A stretch of 64,000 nt of DNA from Paralvinella palmiformis. Taxonomy: Eukaryota; Annelida; Polychaeta; Terebellida; Alvinellidae. Under the pieces are notes generated by a model. The model saw nothing but the letters and a program-made list of their open reading frames with translations. It was not told where the DNA came from and did no database searches. Every line of letters starts with the position of its first letter. Position 1 is the first letter of the stretch. Below are positions 25,037 to 37,114 of this stretch, in pieces. The stretch covers positions 289,001 through 353,000 of the forward strand of contig JAODUP010000134.1 of assembly GCA_025642065.1 (NCBI GenBank), read 5' to 3'. The position numbers were made by a program, and so were the translations under genes.

Positions 25037-26154
25037 TATTGTAGTACATCACTTAACCATATCTTAAGATGTCCTAAGATTCAAAGTTTAGACACTTGGT
25101 AGATTATTAATTTTCACATGTAGTTTGGTTACCTAATTTGTTAATTTCTACACTTCTGTTAGATATGTATATTTGAATATGTTCAAAGTATATTTTTTTT
25201 TAAATATATTACTTTCCATCTAGAATCATTGAAACTAGTAACAATTATACACAGACACAGTCCTATTACGTACACCTGATTATATGATTAGACATGTTGA
25301 AAGACAAATTATTGAAATACTCCAGTGGATGTATGAATGAGAGGGGATACGGTTGTTGCTGTATGGCGTTGTAAAACCTCTGAAAATAAATCATGTTTAA
25401 ATAAAAATAAAAAATCTAAATGCTCCGCCAACAAATCGATAGCTTTTATTCATTCTCTAATTTGTCAACGGATAGTGTAAATAAATAAGTTGTTGTAGCA
25501 ATAGATGTATATGTCGCCCGTTTTGTGCCATTTTCATGTTTCAGAGGTGGCTGAAGATACTATGATTACAATTTAATACATGACATCTGGCTAAGTGTTA
25601 CATTTCATTTGCTGTTTTCTGTTTACTTTTAGAACATATAGAATATCATTACACGAAAGTGGTTCATGAAAGTAGTTAATAATTTATCATTACTTTTATC
25701 ATTGTTTTCATGTCGCTCATGGGTAGTTGTGTATGTTTGAGTAATCGTTGGTTGAAAAACGTATCAGAGTACTTTTGAATGTACTCGTATACTTGAATAC
25801 ATTAATAAAACATGTATTTGTATTTGTACTAATAAAACTTCGTGTAACCGTTTTAACCCCATTGTGCCGTCCCCTTTGCTCGGCTCCAAACCTGGGTCAC
25901 AAAAGTCTGTCATTTCTGACTCAGTGGACTTAAAACGTTGAACTGATAGATATGCATAGCTATTTGTAAGCTGTTTGTGGTATGAACTTTGGGGAGATAT
26001 ATTCAGTTTTTTAATATCAATAAAAATTCCCGCCAAAGTTTTTAAAAAAAATTAAAAATAAAAATTTTAAAAAAAAACCATTTTTAATAAAAAAAAAAAG
26101 CGCACTAAATAATTGGACTAAAATTAGCCTAAAGTGCTCATCATAGAATATTCT

Positions 26155-26275
26155 GTTAAATAAACGGTACTGTGACTCGTACCAGTTTTGTTATCCATAC
26201 TTTTACTGAAAGATTTAAGGGAAATTCCCAGGTAACGTTGTTATTAAATAATATTGTTAAAATTATGACATACTA

Positions 26276-26280
<5 letters not shown>
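26155..26280. repeat. Dispersed repeat, copy 1 (partner at 29300)
   Basis: Shares ACCAGTTTTGTTAT, then a TTTAAGGGAA...CCC...TAACG...GTTATTAAAT pattern with 29300-29455. Unclassified; probably an old inactive element. Confidence 0.5.

Positions 26281-26316
<36 letters not shown>
26279..26316. repeat. (AT)n microsatellite
   Basis: AT dinucleotides, about 19 units. Confidence 0.95.
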
Positions 26317-26319
<3 letters not shown>

Positions 26320-26635
26320 TTCTGACTGACAGTTGTACGTACTAGTACTTATGAGGTGAATCAGGTCCAGTTATTTCTCCTTATCTATTTTGTGTGAACA
26401 TTAGTGATCTCACTAAAATAAATCGTACATAAATGCTGGCCATCAGCGATTATCACCGGAACTCTCGCTATCTACCCCGAGTTTGGATCGACCTCTACAG
26501 CCCGTCCGTGGTTAGCGCGACTCGCAGCTCATTAGCCGATGAAGTCCCCGACCCAGATTGAATTAATATCTGATAGTTGCGCCATCTAGCGATTGAGTGA
26601 ATTTCGATAATTTAGATTACACCAAAGAGCTTAAA

Positions 26636-26692
26636 TATAAATAGTCTTTGATTAGACTACTCAGTCCGAAAACTATATGTAGTCTTTCAGGT
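26636..26692 (+). promoter_or_regulatory. Candidate TATA/Inr promoter with a short leader and splice donor
   Basis: TATAAATAG at 26636-26644 is followed 27 bp later by TCAGTC, a good initiator, and then by TTTCAG|GTGAGT, a strong 5' splice site at 26691. This would give a first exon of only about 28 nt. No downstream coding exon is recognisable on this strand, so it may belong to an unseen gene, an old element, or chance. Confidence 0.3.
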
Positions 26693-27321
26693 GAGTATAA
26701 TTTCAATGAAAGACGTATTAATATGGAATATTTTGTTGTTGACACCATAAAAAAGGGTATTCTTTGCTGATTAGAGATATGCTTACACGTTATGACAAAA
26801 ATAGTCTTCGGCGTTAATCGGTTTCCGTTATATAATGGTTATCGGTTAAAAGTGTTCTTGGATGATCATCATTAGTACAAAAGCTTAAAAGAACGATAGA
26901 AATATTATATTTGTTTGTGAACTCGGCTTCTCTTAGAGGATTCTAGACAGGCAGCTGCTTGACATAACCACAGTAATTATATTTGATCCTTTAAATTCAA
27001 CAAAACGCAATACTTATGTCGCCAACTCTCTTTATTGATATATGCAAATATAAATTGTGTAATATTGTACAATGTCTTAATTGACCAATTATTTAACAAA
27101 CATACATTATGTAATCATACACATTTTGTATTCATGACACATTTTGTTTACAACATTTCTTTAGTACCATGTTATAAAGAGAGTAACTAACCTACACTAA
27201 CTACGAGAAATGAAATACATGTACAAGTTAATCATCATAAGGCTAAAATTTGTGGTGGGAGGAAGGGAATCTTTTGTCTACCTTATTGCTCTACTGGAGC
27301 CAACCGATCCAGAGCTTTGGT

Positions 27322-27640
27322 AGCTATGGTTGTGTTGTTGGAGTGGTTGAGAAATTCCTCCCCCACCACTCACAGGGGAGCAGTACGGAAAGATGGAGCC
27401 GAAATACCCCGAGGGTGGTCACTGTCAGAGTGTTTTACGTCCTCAGGGGGTTTTTAATGTCCCCCTTTATTTTAAATAATTCAGTGGAGACGGCAGCGCC
27501 ATTTAACGTGATCAGCCACCCACGATGTAGTGAGCCGGGAAATTAATCCCTGGAAAAGTTTCGACCTCTTACGGGGTTCGAACCTGTGACCGTTGGCACC
27601 AAGTGCCGGGTGCTTAACCACTAGGCCACCGGAGCTCACT
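27322..27640 (-). mobile_element. SINE-B copy (tRNA-derived)
   Basis: Read on the minus strand it starts GTGAGCTCCGGTGGCCTAG, with A-box-like TGGCCTAGTGGTTAAG and B-box-like GGTTCGAACCC, then a roughly 240-bp body. It is nearly identical to 36725-37034. AGCTTTGGTA and AGCTTTGATA at the two ends may be a target-site duplication. The tail is shorter than in the other copy. Confidence 0.82.
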
Positions 27641-27662
27641 AGCTTTGATAAATTATAATGAC

Positions 27663-27665
<3 letters not shown>

Positions 27666-27699
<34 letters not shown>
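27666..27699. repeat. (AT)n microsatellite
   Basis: AT dinucleotides just beyond the SINE-B head. Confidence 0.95.
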
Positions 27700-28191
27700 C
27701 ATGGCACCCCACATGGGAATCTAGCCAATTAACATAACCTGGATACAGTAAGCTCCGCCCACAGTACAGCAACACCACCACATAGCAATTGTAATAACCG
27801 ATTGCTATTTCCGAATTTTCAACGCTACCGTTCATCAAAATGCAACATTTCTATGAACTAATGAAGTTTATGAGGATTTACATTGATCCAAGCATTAGCA
27901 CATAATAATGTGACATAATTACATATTTTATAATAATAAATAGTTTAAACAGTTAGTCATGTTATATTTCTAATCTTGTTTCGCAGAGTTATTCCGGACA
28001 ATCTGCTGGTTGTAACTATGGATGACAAACTTGGCTAATGAGGTCCAATGATTTACTTTAAACCAAAGTAAATAATGCCATTTATATTACGTGTTTAAGC
28101 TTTAAAAAAGAAAGCCCTTGCATATAGATTGACACATTAATAAAAGTATGTTTTTAGTTTTTTACTATTTATTTATGATAACATCTCCATT

Positions 28192-28194
<3 letters not shown>

Positions 28195-28260
<66 letters not shown>

Positions 28261-28295
28261 CACACAACACACACAACAAATTTTTATTTTTAAAA

Positions 28296-28349
<54 letters not shown>

Positions 28350-28350
28350 A
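28195..28350. repeat. Compound (CA)n and (TA)n microsatellites
   Basis: About 32 CA units, then diverged CA, then about 22 TA units. The open frame across it is repeat translation. Confidence 0.95.
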
Positions 28351-28692
28351 TAATTTTATATATATATATTTTTTGATATATGTACATATGAAATTAAGCT
28401 AAAGATTCATGGATAACTTTCCACATGATACACTATCACCAATTAAAGATTAGACAGTTCATTTATTATCTGAAAAAAATACTGTTATAGTTTTATTCAA
28501 ATAATATATTACATATAACCAATAGATTTTATAGTTTGAGAATCTATATTCCATTGACTGAGGTTCAATGAGAGATGACAGGCATTTTAAACAAAAGGCC
28601 TTACAAATGCTGGCACTGTTTGTTGTTTATATAGTAAAATACATATTGTTATTATTACGCCACATTTAGATAAAAAAGTGCAAAAATGTTAC

Positions 28693-28694
<2 letters not shown>

Positions 28695-28748
<54 letters not shown>
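28695..28748. repeat. (AT)n microsatellite
   Basis: About 27 AT units. Confidence 0.95.
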
Positions 28749-28751
<3 letters not shown>

Positions 28752-29299
28752 CATCATTCGTCTTTTGTACTTCACCATCTTAATATCTGATCTATTACTG
28801 TGGCCATCTTCACATGGTCAGGATTTGGGGGATTAACACCTAGTCAATTGGAGACTCTACATAAATTGGGCAAAGGGAATGGGGTGCGATATTGTTTACA
28901 TTATGCATAGCTATTTCATATTTCAGTTATTTTAAAAGTAAATTCCTGTGTCAATGAAAAAAAAGGTTTACATTTATCATGAAGCTTTCAATTTTCTGTC
29001 AAATGATTTTGTAATTTTTATCTACCTTATTATGGTTAAAAAATTATTCTAAATCATATAAATTTGTATTCAGTTACTAGTATTACGGGCGTGATTGATA
29101 CTTCCCCATAACTCTGTTTGTTGTCGTGATTTGAATTTTTGTTTGTTATCATAGAACCTTTTGTTTAATAAGGATCTAAGTTGTCCTTAACCAAATAAAA
29201 AAGAACGTGTTCGCAGAGGCTGATTTGTATATTTGCCGATTAATGCTGTTGAAGATTTGTCAATGGACGGTTATAACAGAGATTGCGCTGATTTGACTG

Positions 29300-29455
29300 A
29301 AGCTAAACGATGCTGTAACCTGAACCAGTTTTGTTATTTACAAAGCTGCCGAATCACACTGTTTACTGGCAGTATTTAAGGGAATTCCCCCATAACGGCG
29401 TTATTAAATTATAACGGAGTAAATATTACGTATTTATGACGCAACTATCAGCCAT
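29300..29455. repeat. Dispersed repeat, copy 2 (partner at 26155)
   Basis: Carries ACCAGTTTTGTTAT and TTTAAGGGAATTCCCCCATA, with GCGTTATTAAATTATAACGG downstream, in the same order as the copy at 26155. Confidence 0.5.
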
Positions 29456-29799
29456 TTTTTTTCCAAACCGTACCAAGTGTCGTAAAATACATTACTCAAA
29501 TTACTATTAAACTTGCCCGTTCGGTGACTGAAGGATGTTGAAATAGTTGACCTCGTAACTTGTTTGATAGCTCAAATCGTTATGACGATTATCATTATGT
29601 ATCGATATTATATAAGATGTCGTGCTCAATAAATAATATTTATTGTTTTGTTGAATTGTCTATCATTGGCGGCAATTGTTGCTGTTGTGTATGTTGAGAG
29701 GGCCACCTACTGATATAGGTCAGTGCAGCTGACTGATTAGTAGGCGGACATCTAAGCAAGGTGGCGATAATAAGGTCAAAATGAGTGCCATATTGGTTT

Positions 29800-31060
29800 T
29801 TTTTTTTCCCGCGGTAGCCGCTTAATTACCATCGACGGGTCACCGGAGCGGCCTGTCGCCGGTGGATCGCGCATCGTCTGTTGATGGCGGCTTGCTGCCG
29901 GTGGGCGATCGGTGATTGGCTGGTCATGCAATCGGAGGTGTGTGTGTGTTTTTTCTCTGTGTGTGCTATATGGATTGTGACTTGGCTCTGTTCTAGGCTC
30001 CAGTATTTATGGATTAATTAATATTGTTTTCCCTCCGTTCCTAATTTATAATTACGATAATACTAAAATAATTATGATTTTTGCTGTAAAAGAGGGCGAG
30101 ATATTTATGGCGGAAAAAACCCGAGGTCACCAATCCTGGCAAGATGTGAGATCAGTATGATATGTAAAGAAAACGCATTTATTACATTTGTTCCTTTGGA
30201 TACTGTGAATTTCTATAAGTAAAAACAAAATAGCATTTGATGAAGTGCAAGTGTTACAGCCTTCATTTTTTAGTTTGTTATTACTTGAAATGTAAATATA
30301 TTCGCCGTACAACGTATAACAGTTATTTCTTTAAAATGGTCGTTTTATTGTATGGAGAAGCGAGTAATAACATGCGCAGAAAATGATGCGCACACCAAAG
30401 CTGTGCACCGCATACTTCTAAGGTAGCCGAATGACTGAAAGCTTGCCTTGTTTAGCTTCAGCAATGGTTACGCGTGGAGTAAAATGACCCAAAGACAACT
30501 TGGGAAATGAGATGCGAAGGCCGATGAATGATTTATCCTTCAGCAAAATCGACAACGAATGGAATTTGTTCCGAGGCCATGATCTCTTCAACCGACGCTA
30601 TCAAAGGCTCTAGAGAACTGCGGTCATAGGAAATGAAGAGCTATACCAATACCAGATTAGCTAGATATGTAAAAAAACTAAAATTGAACAATGCATCCTG
30701 GATGTTGTTTATTAAAATAAAACCAATAAAAAACCAACAATGACGATTCCTTTGACGTGAAGATTTAGATTCGTGTGTTCGTTCTTTGCAAGTACTTGAC
30801 TCAACACAAGTTACAATAAATACAACAAGTCACAGTGTTTCAGAAATGTTATTCATACTTTATCCAGACTGCATATTTGATTACATAAAAGAAATCCTCG
30901 CACTCTTTCTATAAATGACGGCAACAATCCGGAATTTATCGCATGTATAAATATGAATTTCTAACAACAGCATATATACTGTCCATGTCGTGATATTAAT
31001 ATTGGACATGCCCGAGTTCACCTGCATTACTGCCAATATTATTCCCTTAATGTATATATA
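29800..31060. other. Intergenic stretch; CpG-rich patch, no gene seen
   Basis: Positions 29808-29940 are conspicuously GC- and CpG-rich (CCGCGGTAGCCGC, CGGAGCGGCCTGTCGCC) within AT-rich surroundings. The remainder shows no exon, RNA gene or recognisable element. Confidence 0.45.
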
Positions 31061-31065
31061 ACCCG

Positions 31066-31066
<1 letters not shown>

Positions 31067-31130
<64 letters not shown>
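31067..31130. repeat. (AT)n microsatellite
   Basis: About 32 AT units. Confidence 0.95.
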
Positions 31131-31134
<4 letters not shown>

Positions 31135-31302
31135 TAGTGAGTTACTCCCCACCACCTCCACCAATGGTAAATGTGAATTTATGGCAGATATTCAATAGAT
31201 GCTGTAATGCCAGGTTACACATTGATACACAACTAGATCAATTGCGACCAAATGTTCAGTTAAAGATAAAAGTAGAAATGTTTTGTCCGCATGATAGTAA
31301 GC

Positions 31303-31446
31303 TAAATGGGTCGAGCGACGTCCAAAAGTAATGAGGCGAAGTGAAAGATGAAACAGCCTTCTGACATAGTCCGGTCGGGGTTTTATCCCAGACGAAACAG
31401 ATCTGTGGCCAACCCCTCTACTGGTTAGGCCATGGAGGCCCCCTCA
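31303..31446 (-). mobile_element. SINE-A copy, 3'-truncated
   Basis: On the minus strand: GGCCTCCATGGCCTAACCAG head, then body GCTGTTTCATCTTTCACTTC and GACGTCGCTCGACCCATTTA. It stops before the usual GTGCACAAAAGTGGCC tail. The head directly abuts a (GAGT)n array. Confidence 0.75.
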
Positions 31447-31461
31447 GTTAAATACAATGAG

Positions 31462-31655
31462 TGAGTGGGTGGGTGAGTGAGTGAGTGAGTGAGTGAGTGA
31501 GTGAGTGAGTGAGTGAGTGAGTGAGTGAGTGAGTGAGTGAGTGAGTGAGTGAGTGAGTGAGTGAGTGAGTGAGTGAGTGAGTGAGTGAGTGAGTGAGTGA
31601 GTGAGTGAGTGAGTGAGTGAGTGAGTGAGTGAGTGAGTGAGTGAGTGAGTGAGTC
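31462..31655. repeat. (GAGT)n tetranucleotide array
   Basis: Nearly perfect array of about 48 units; same motif as the arrays at 21.5-22.0 kb. Confidence 0.95.
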
Positions 31656-32171
31656 CCTGGGGCTGATCTTACCTGGCATATATTTCATGAAAGGTCCACT
31701 CCGTCGAGAAATCAGATGGTTAGGCCGAAGCCATTTCTTTATACATAAAACGTCCTACTCACGAAGACAATGTCTACTGGGGTTCGCTCTCCCGACCTGG
31801 AGGTTTACGGTAGACTCCTTTCAGACAGTTTTTAACCCATCCATTTAGCTCCTGCGTCGTGTAGCATTTCTACGTACATGGCGTGATTTCCACCATTGAA
31901 GACGCTTTTCTTTAATCTTCGCTTTCGGTAGTTTATCGTCAATATGAGATAACAATATCAATACGTGAATCTCTGGATACGGTGCGCGGGATCCCGAACA
32001 TCTAAATATTCGTCCTATGTGGCGCGAACATTGTACGGCAAGCATTAGAAGAATATCAGAGATTTAAATATACGTACTGCATAGTATCTATACAGTATTA
32101 GTACCATTGTAACGTTATAAAAAGTGCAATGAATTGAATATACAGGGTGAAAAGGTAGAATAAATAAGTAA

Positions 32172-32312
32172 ACACACGCACGCACACGCACGCACGCATG
32201 CGTGCATGCACACACACACGCACGCACACACACGCACACACACATACATATACATATATATATATATATATGCACGTTTGCACGAACGCACACACACACA
32301 CACACACACACA
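32172..32312. repeat. Compound CA/CG/TA microsatellite
   Basis: Alternating ACGC/ACAC repeats, a short TA run, then (AC)n. Overlapping open frames on both strands are artefacts of the repeat. Confidence 0.95.
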
Positions 32313-32487
32313 TATATGCACGCTATGTTATAATTATCATTGAGGGAAACTCATTATCCGTCACATCATCTTCCTCCGCTATAAGATAAATACTTAGTAA
32401 CAAACCCAGTATATATTATAGACGATGAGAGAGGTAAGGTGTATCGTTATCAATCGTAGGGTAAGTTGTCCGGCAAGAAATATACGA

Positions 32488-33197
32488 TCAGACCACGGGA
32501 CAGGCCGACAACGATGAAAACCCGAGGACGAGCAAATTACCAGCGACGAGCCAAGTCAGATGAGAGCCGGCGTCGGTCATCGCCTCGTCACTGGACGTCG
32601 TCGACACGTTGAGTGGCGTCGACGAGTACTTGGCGAATACGATCGGCTTAGCCGTGTCATACGGGGTGTAGAACGGGATACGGAGCTCCTCGATCCGGCC
32701 GCCGGGCTGCGAGCGGGCGAACTTCACCGGCACCGGCTCGGAGATGTACCACAGCTCGCCGACGAACCGCGTGTAAAACGTCTCGCTCGTCTCGTTGTAG
32801 AGCAGCTCGGCCTCGAGGAAGCGGCCCATCCGGATCATAAACGCCTCGCCGTCCGGATCGTCGGCGACGACGATGTCGCAGTATCCCGGATGGCGGTACG
32901 TTCCCAGATAATCCGAGCGGTCGCCAGCCACTCGCCCGTCCGGCCACTGGAAGCGATACTCGGGCGACGGCGACGCCCACGGCTGAGGGAAGTCGCACAG
33001 CGTCGACCCGTTCAGCCACCGATCCTCGTTCAGCAGGACGTCGGACAGGTAATAGAGGGCCAGGATGAGGCCCCAGCTGCCGTTCGAGCTCGGCGGGCCG
33101 TTCGTGCTGAGGAAGATCCCGACGTCGACGTCTGGATAGAGCCACACCATCGTCTTGTAGGTCGTTATGCCGCCGGAATGCCAGACCCGCTTGTAGC
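32488..33197 (-). CDS. S12 beta-lactamase-like gene, exon 5 (HSGG, DUF3471-like, C-terminal anchor)
   Basis: 710 nt, acceptor TCTCGCCAG|GC, stop TGA at 32488-32490. Starts with YKRVWHSGGITTYKTMVW, carries the C-terminal domain (YLGTYRHPGYCDIVV) and ends in a hydrophobic tail. GC- and CpG-rich, so long overlapping open frames exist on the other strand. I saw no perfect AATAAA on the minus strand in the next few hundred bases. Confidence 0.9.
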
Positions 33198-33209
33198 CTG
33201 GCGAGAAGG

Positions 33210-33245
<36 letters not shown>

Positions 33246-36200
33246 TAATAATGTATTTTTAATAAAGCGCCCTTACTAGCAGGAGCCATTCAAAGGCGCT
33301 GTACAAATAATATGTAATATAATAATATGTCTGTAAAAACCATATAAGCGATTTAAAGCATAATTATTATATATCTTTGAAAGCGACCTTGAACGGGTGT
33401 GTTTTTAGAACGGATTTTAAAATTTCAACAGACGACGCATTTCTAATATCTGCCGTTAACCCATTCCACGAAGTGAAAGGGGGCAGTGTTGACATGTGAA
33501 TCTCCCTCCCACTCTTCCCCCAATCTCTCTGTGGGAGGGGGTACGCGGGAAGTTACGTCGATCGGTCCGAATTGTGTACGTCTGTGCATAAATTTGCTGA
33601 CCGCCTCATATTTGCACATTTATGTACAGACGTATAAAATGTCTATTTTCAAGACGAAATGCTTAATACAAAGTTATAAATCGACATGTACGATTCATTT
33701 ACTTGCAGATCTATGCCCGGTGATACTTCGGTACCTACATACAACTATTCAGTAAATGAAGCAAGCGAACCATGAAAGACCCTTCCCGGCCAACAAGTTC
33801 TAGGTCTGCAGCTTATAGCTGACATTCCCATAAATCCTGCATTCCCCTAAATAGTTATCGGAATCCAGTGTGAGCATAAGAGGTAGGTTAGAATCTTTTG
33901 TATTCAATATGACATATTCATGATAAATGCAAAAACTACTTTTTGGTTCACAAAGCTTAGACATAACACGTGACGTCATTTTGTTTACATATCTGTGCTA
34001 TCGTCCAGGTACAAGGTGATCCCGGGACACTTTGTTGGTCTTCTGGTGGAATGACGACTGATCAATGGGAGGCATCTTTTAAAGAAAACTAGACCGAACA
34101 CGGACGCCTATTTGATAGCAAATGCAGACAAATATCGGAGAACCCCGTTTAACATTGTATGACATAACATCACGAGTTAGTGATATGGCCATATTTGTTC
34201 CTCTACCAGGTACAAAACAAAATTGTGAATCACTAAAATCGTGATAATCACTCTCTTCGAGAATAAACATTTTCATAGGTTCAGAAAAAGCAGTGGAAAT
34301 CATCACTGGGCGATAACTGCTAGGAATAGATGCATTACTGGTAGGTTTTTTAAGAATAGGAACAATCAAGCCCTTAGTAAATGTATCTGGTACAATGGCA
34401 AATTTCGAATAAATAGTAAATAATACACATAGTTCATGAATGAATGATGTACAATTAGAAGCATATTTCAGGTGTTCACTCATTATACCATCAATGACAT
34501 GTGCACTGCCAAGTTTCATTTTATCACTGTAACGTTTCAATCTCTCTTCATAAAAATAAAAATTATCATATGTGACATCACTTAACACATTTACTTTGTC
34601 ATCAACTCTTTGTTTAGAGGCTAATATTGTCTCATTAGATAGGTGACCAGCATTAAACTTATCATCATAAACAAGATTACCAATATTAATATCAATATTA
34701 ATATTAAGATCTACGGACTTGCATTGAACAACATTTACATATTTGATGGCATATAATGAGACAGGAGTAATACAGATTCTCTGCACACACAAAATTATAC
34801 TGCACGCAGCCGCTTCAAAGTTGCTACCGGAAGTCAGCCCTGTTTGGTCATGGCGGCCCAACCAAACACCACTAGGTGTTCCGTCTAGTTTTCTTTCAGG
34901 TCAATGAGGATGACGTTTTAGTGCAAACCACTGACCTAAAAGAAAACTAGACCGAGCAATCAGTGGTGTTCATTGACCTAAAAGAAAAACTAGACCGAAC
35001 ACAGCCGCCGATTTGATGGCAAACAGGTCCCACTTTCCGGTCGTGGAAATAGGAACGCAGACTGCAAAATCAGGTTTATTAACGTGGTGAATTATTGTTG
35101 TATCGGTGGTTGCATAAATCGTGTGCTTGGAAGTAATACAAACGGGATGTCTTTTCATCGGTAAGTATAAGGAACATATTTAAAATAGCTGTTAAAGAGT
35201 TTTTTTGGGGGCGGGAAATTAAGCTTAATTGTTATTATATTTAGCCTGTCCGACAACCCTCTGCCTATCTCTGGCGTTTGATCCCAACTAAACTAGATCT
35301 ACGGACTTGCATAAAACGACATTTACATATTTCATGGCGTTTAATAGGAGAGGAGTAATACAGATTGTATTTCCTCGACCGGAAGTTGGGACATGTTTGC
35401 CATCAAATCGGCGGCCGTGTTCGGTCTAGTTTTCTTTTAGATCAATGGCGCCATCCGTTAGAGCATGAAATTTAAGGCTCCCTTTTCCCTTTGTAGTCCG
35501 TGTCTGGCCATCTTGGTATACTTCTCCATTAGTGACGTGTCATAAAATTTGTATTTCTGAAGGTACTTAAACGGCTAACATTGGTCTTACCTTAAAATAA
35601 CAACGATGACGTCATACACATTATTTGCTTAAGAAATTGTTCACTAATATCCCATGTGATTTAATGAGTTGAAATAGTAGACAAATGTAACAAAATAATT
35701 GCGTTTTACTAGTAAAGGACTCAAGTAGATTGAGGCCGTTCTTATCTAGAAACATTTCTGGATCGGGAAAGGCATATTGGGCAAGAACAACCGTTACAAC
35801 AACAACAGCTACTGTTGTTGTTCTTCCGGCTGCTGCTGGTGCTACTACTATTACCAGTATCACACACAACACCACCACCACCACCACGACTTCTATCACT
35901 CTAACGACTACAACAACTACTACTACTATAACTATTATGAATTTCACGGAATTAAGTCTACAACAACAACAACAACAAAAATAACAACAACAACTACTAC
36001 TACTACTGTCACAATAACAACCCCCACCCACACACACAATCGCTCCCCCACACACACTCCACCACCCACCCACCCACCCACCCACACACACCCACACACA
36101 GTACCTCTATAATAGTTGGTCATCCAGCCAAGATCATAGGCGGCGTGGATATCGGATATTGGATATTTGGGACGTTTCAGATCCCTATCGGACATCGGGG

Positions 36201-37070
36201 ACGGTGCTGCCATCTGCTCGGAGTAGGTTTCCTTGAGGCGCGAGGCGGCGATGAGACTCTCTCCGGAAGGCGCCCTGCCACCGCGAAGGTTAAACTGTAG
36301 CCAGTGTATCATATCTGTGGCAGTAGATACAATGGCACCAGCGGGGCCGGCCACGTCAACTTGGCTGAAAATGTATTACATTCGAACAAATACAAATAGA
36401 GAATTTTCATCCGGGTATCCAAATGCTTTCATGCGAAATTACTGGATACCTGTGATCTATCCAGAAGGGGGGGGGGTATTGTATTGTTCCAGATTAATTT
36501 GTAAGTAATAAAAGTAGGAAAATTGTGGGTTATTAATTTTACCGCGCCTGATTAGCATTATCTGAATTTTGCATATGCAAATGGACAATGGCTAAAACGT
36601 GTTTTACACACAAACACATCACCAACTTATTATTATTATTACAGCCACTATTTCTTTAATTATGTTGTTTGTTTTGTTGTTCGGGGAGAATCCCCAGGCT
36701 GTCTCTTAATCAGCACAGCCTCTATGTTGGAGTGGTTGAGAAATCTCCTCCCCCACCACTCACAGGGGAGCAGTACGGAAAGATGGAGCCGAAATACCCT
36801 GAGGGTGGTCACTGCCAGAGTGTTTTACGTCCTCAGGGGGTCTTTAACGTCCCCCTTTATTTTAAATAATTCAGTGGAGACGGCAGCGCCATTTAACGTG
36901 GTCAGCCACCCACGATGTAGTGAGCCGAGAAATTAATCCCTGGAAAAGTTTCAACCTCTTTCGGGGTTCGAACCTGTGACCGTTGGCACCAAGTGCCGGG
37001 TGCCTAACCGCTAGGCCACCGGAGCTCACTGTATTTTAATTATGTTCTTCTGTTAAGTTTTTATAAAGCT

Positions 37071-37114
<44 letters not shown>

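Noticed and set aside
32560..33213. 217-aa plus-strand frame and a 210-aa minus-strand frame overlapping exon 5 of the S12 gene
   Set aside because: Both are shadows of a GC-rich coding exon. The frame carrying HSGG and joining the other exons in phase is the real one.
34079..34861. Functional reverse transcriptase gene
   Set aside because: Only an N-terminal slice of the RT domain is present; the catalytic Asp regions are missing and both ends are transposon terminal repeats.
35621..36112. Val/Thr/Tyr-rich open frames of 84-158 aa
   Set aside because: They translate the ACA/ACC/CCCA low-complexity tract, apart from the exon 4 part, which is annotated separately.
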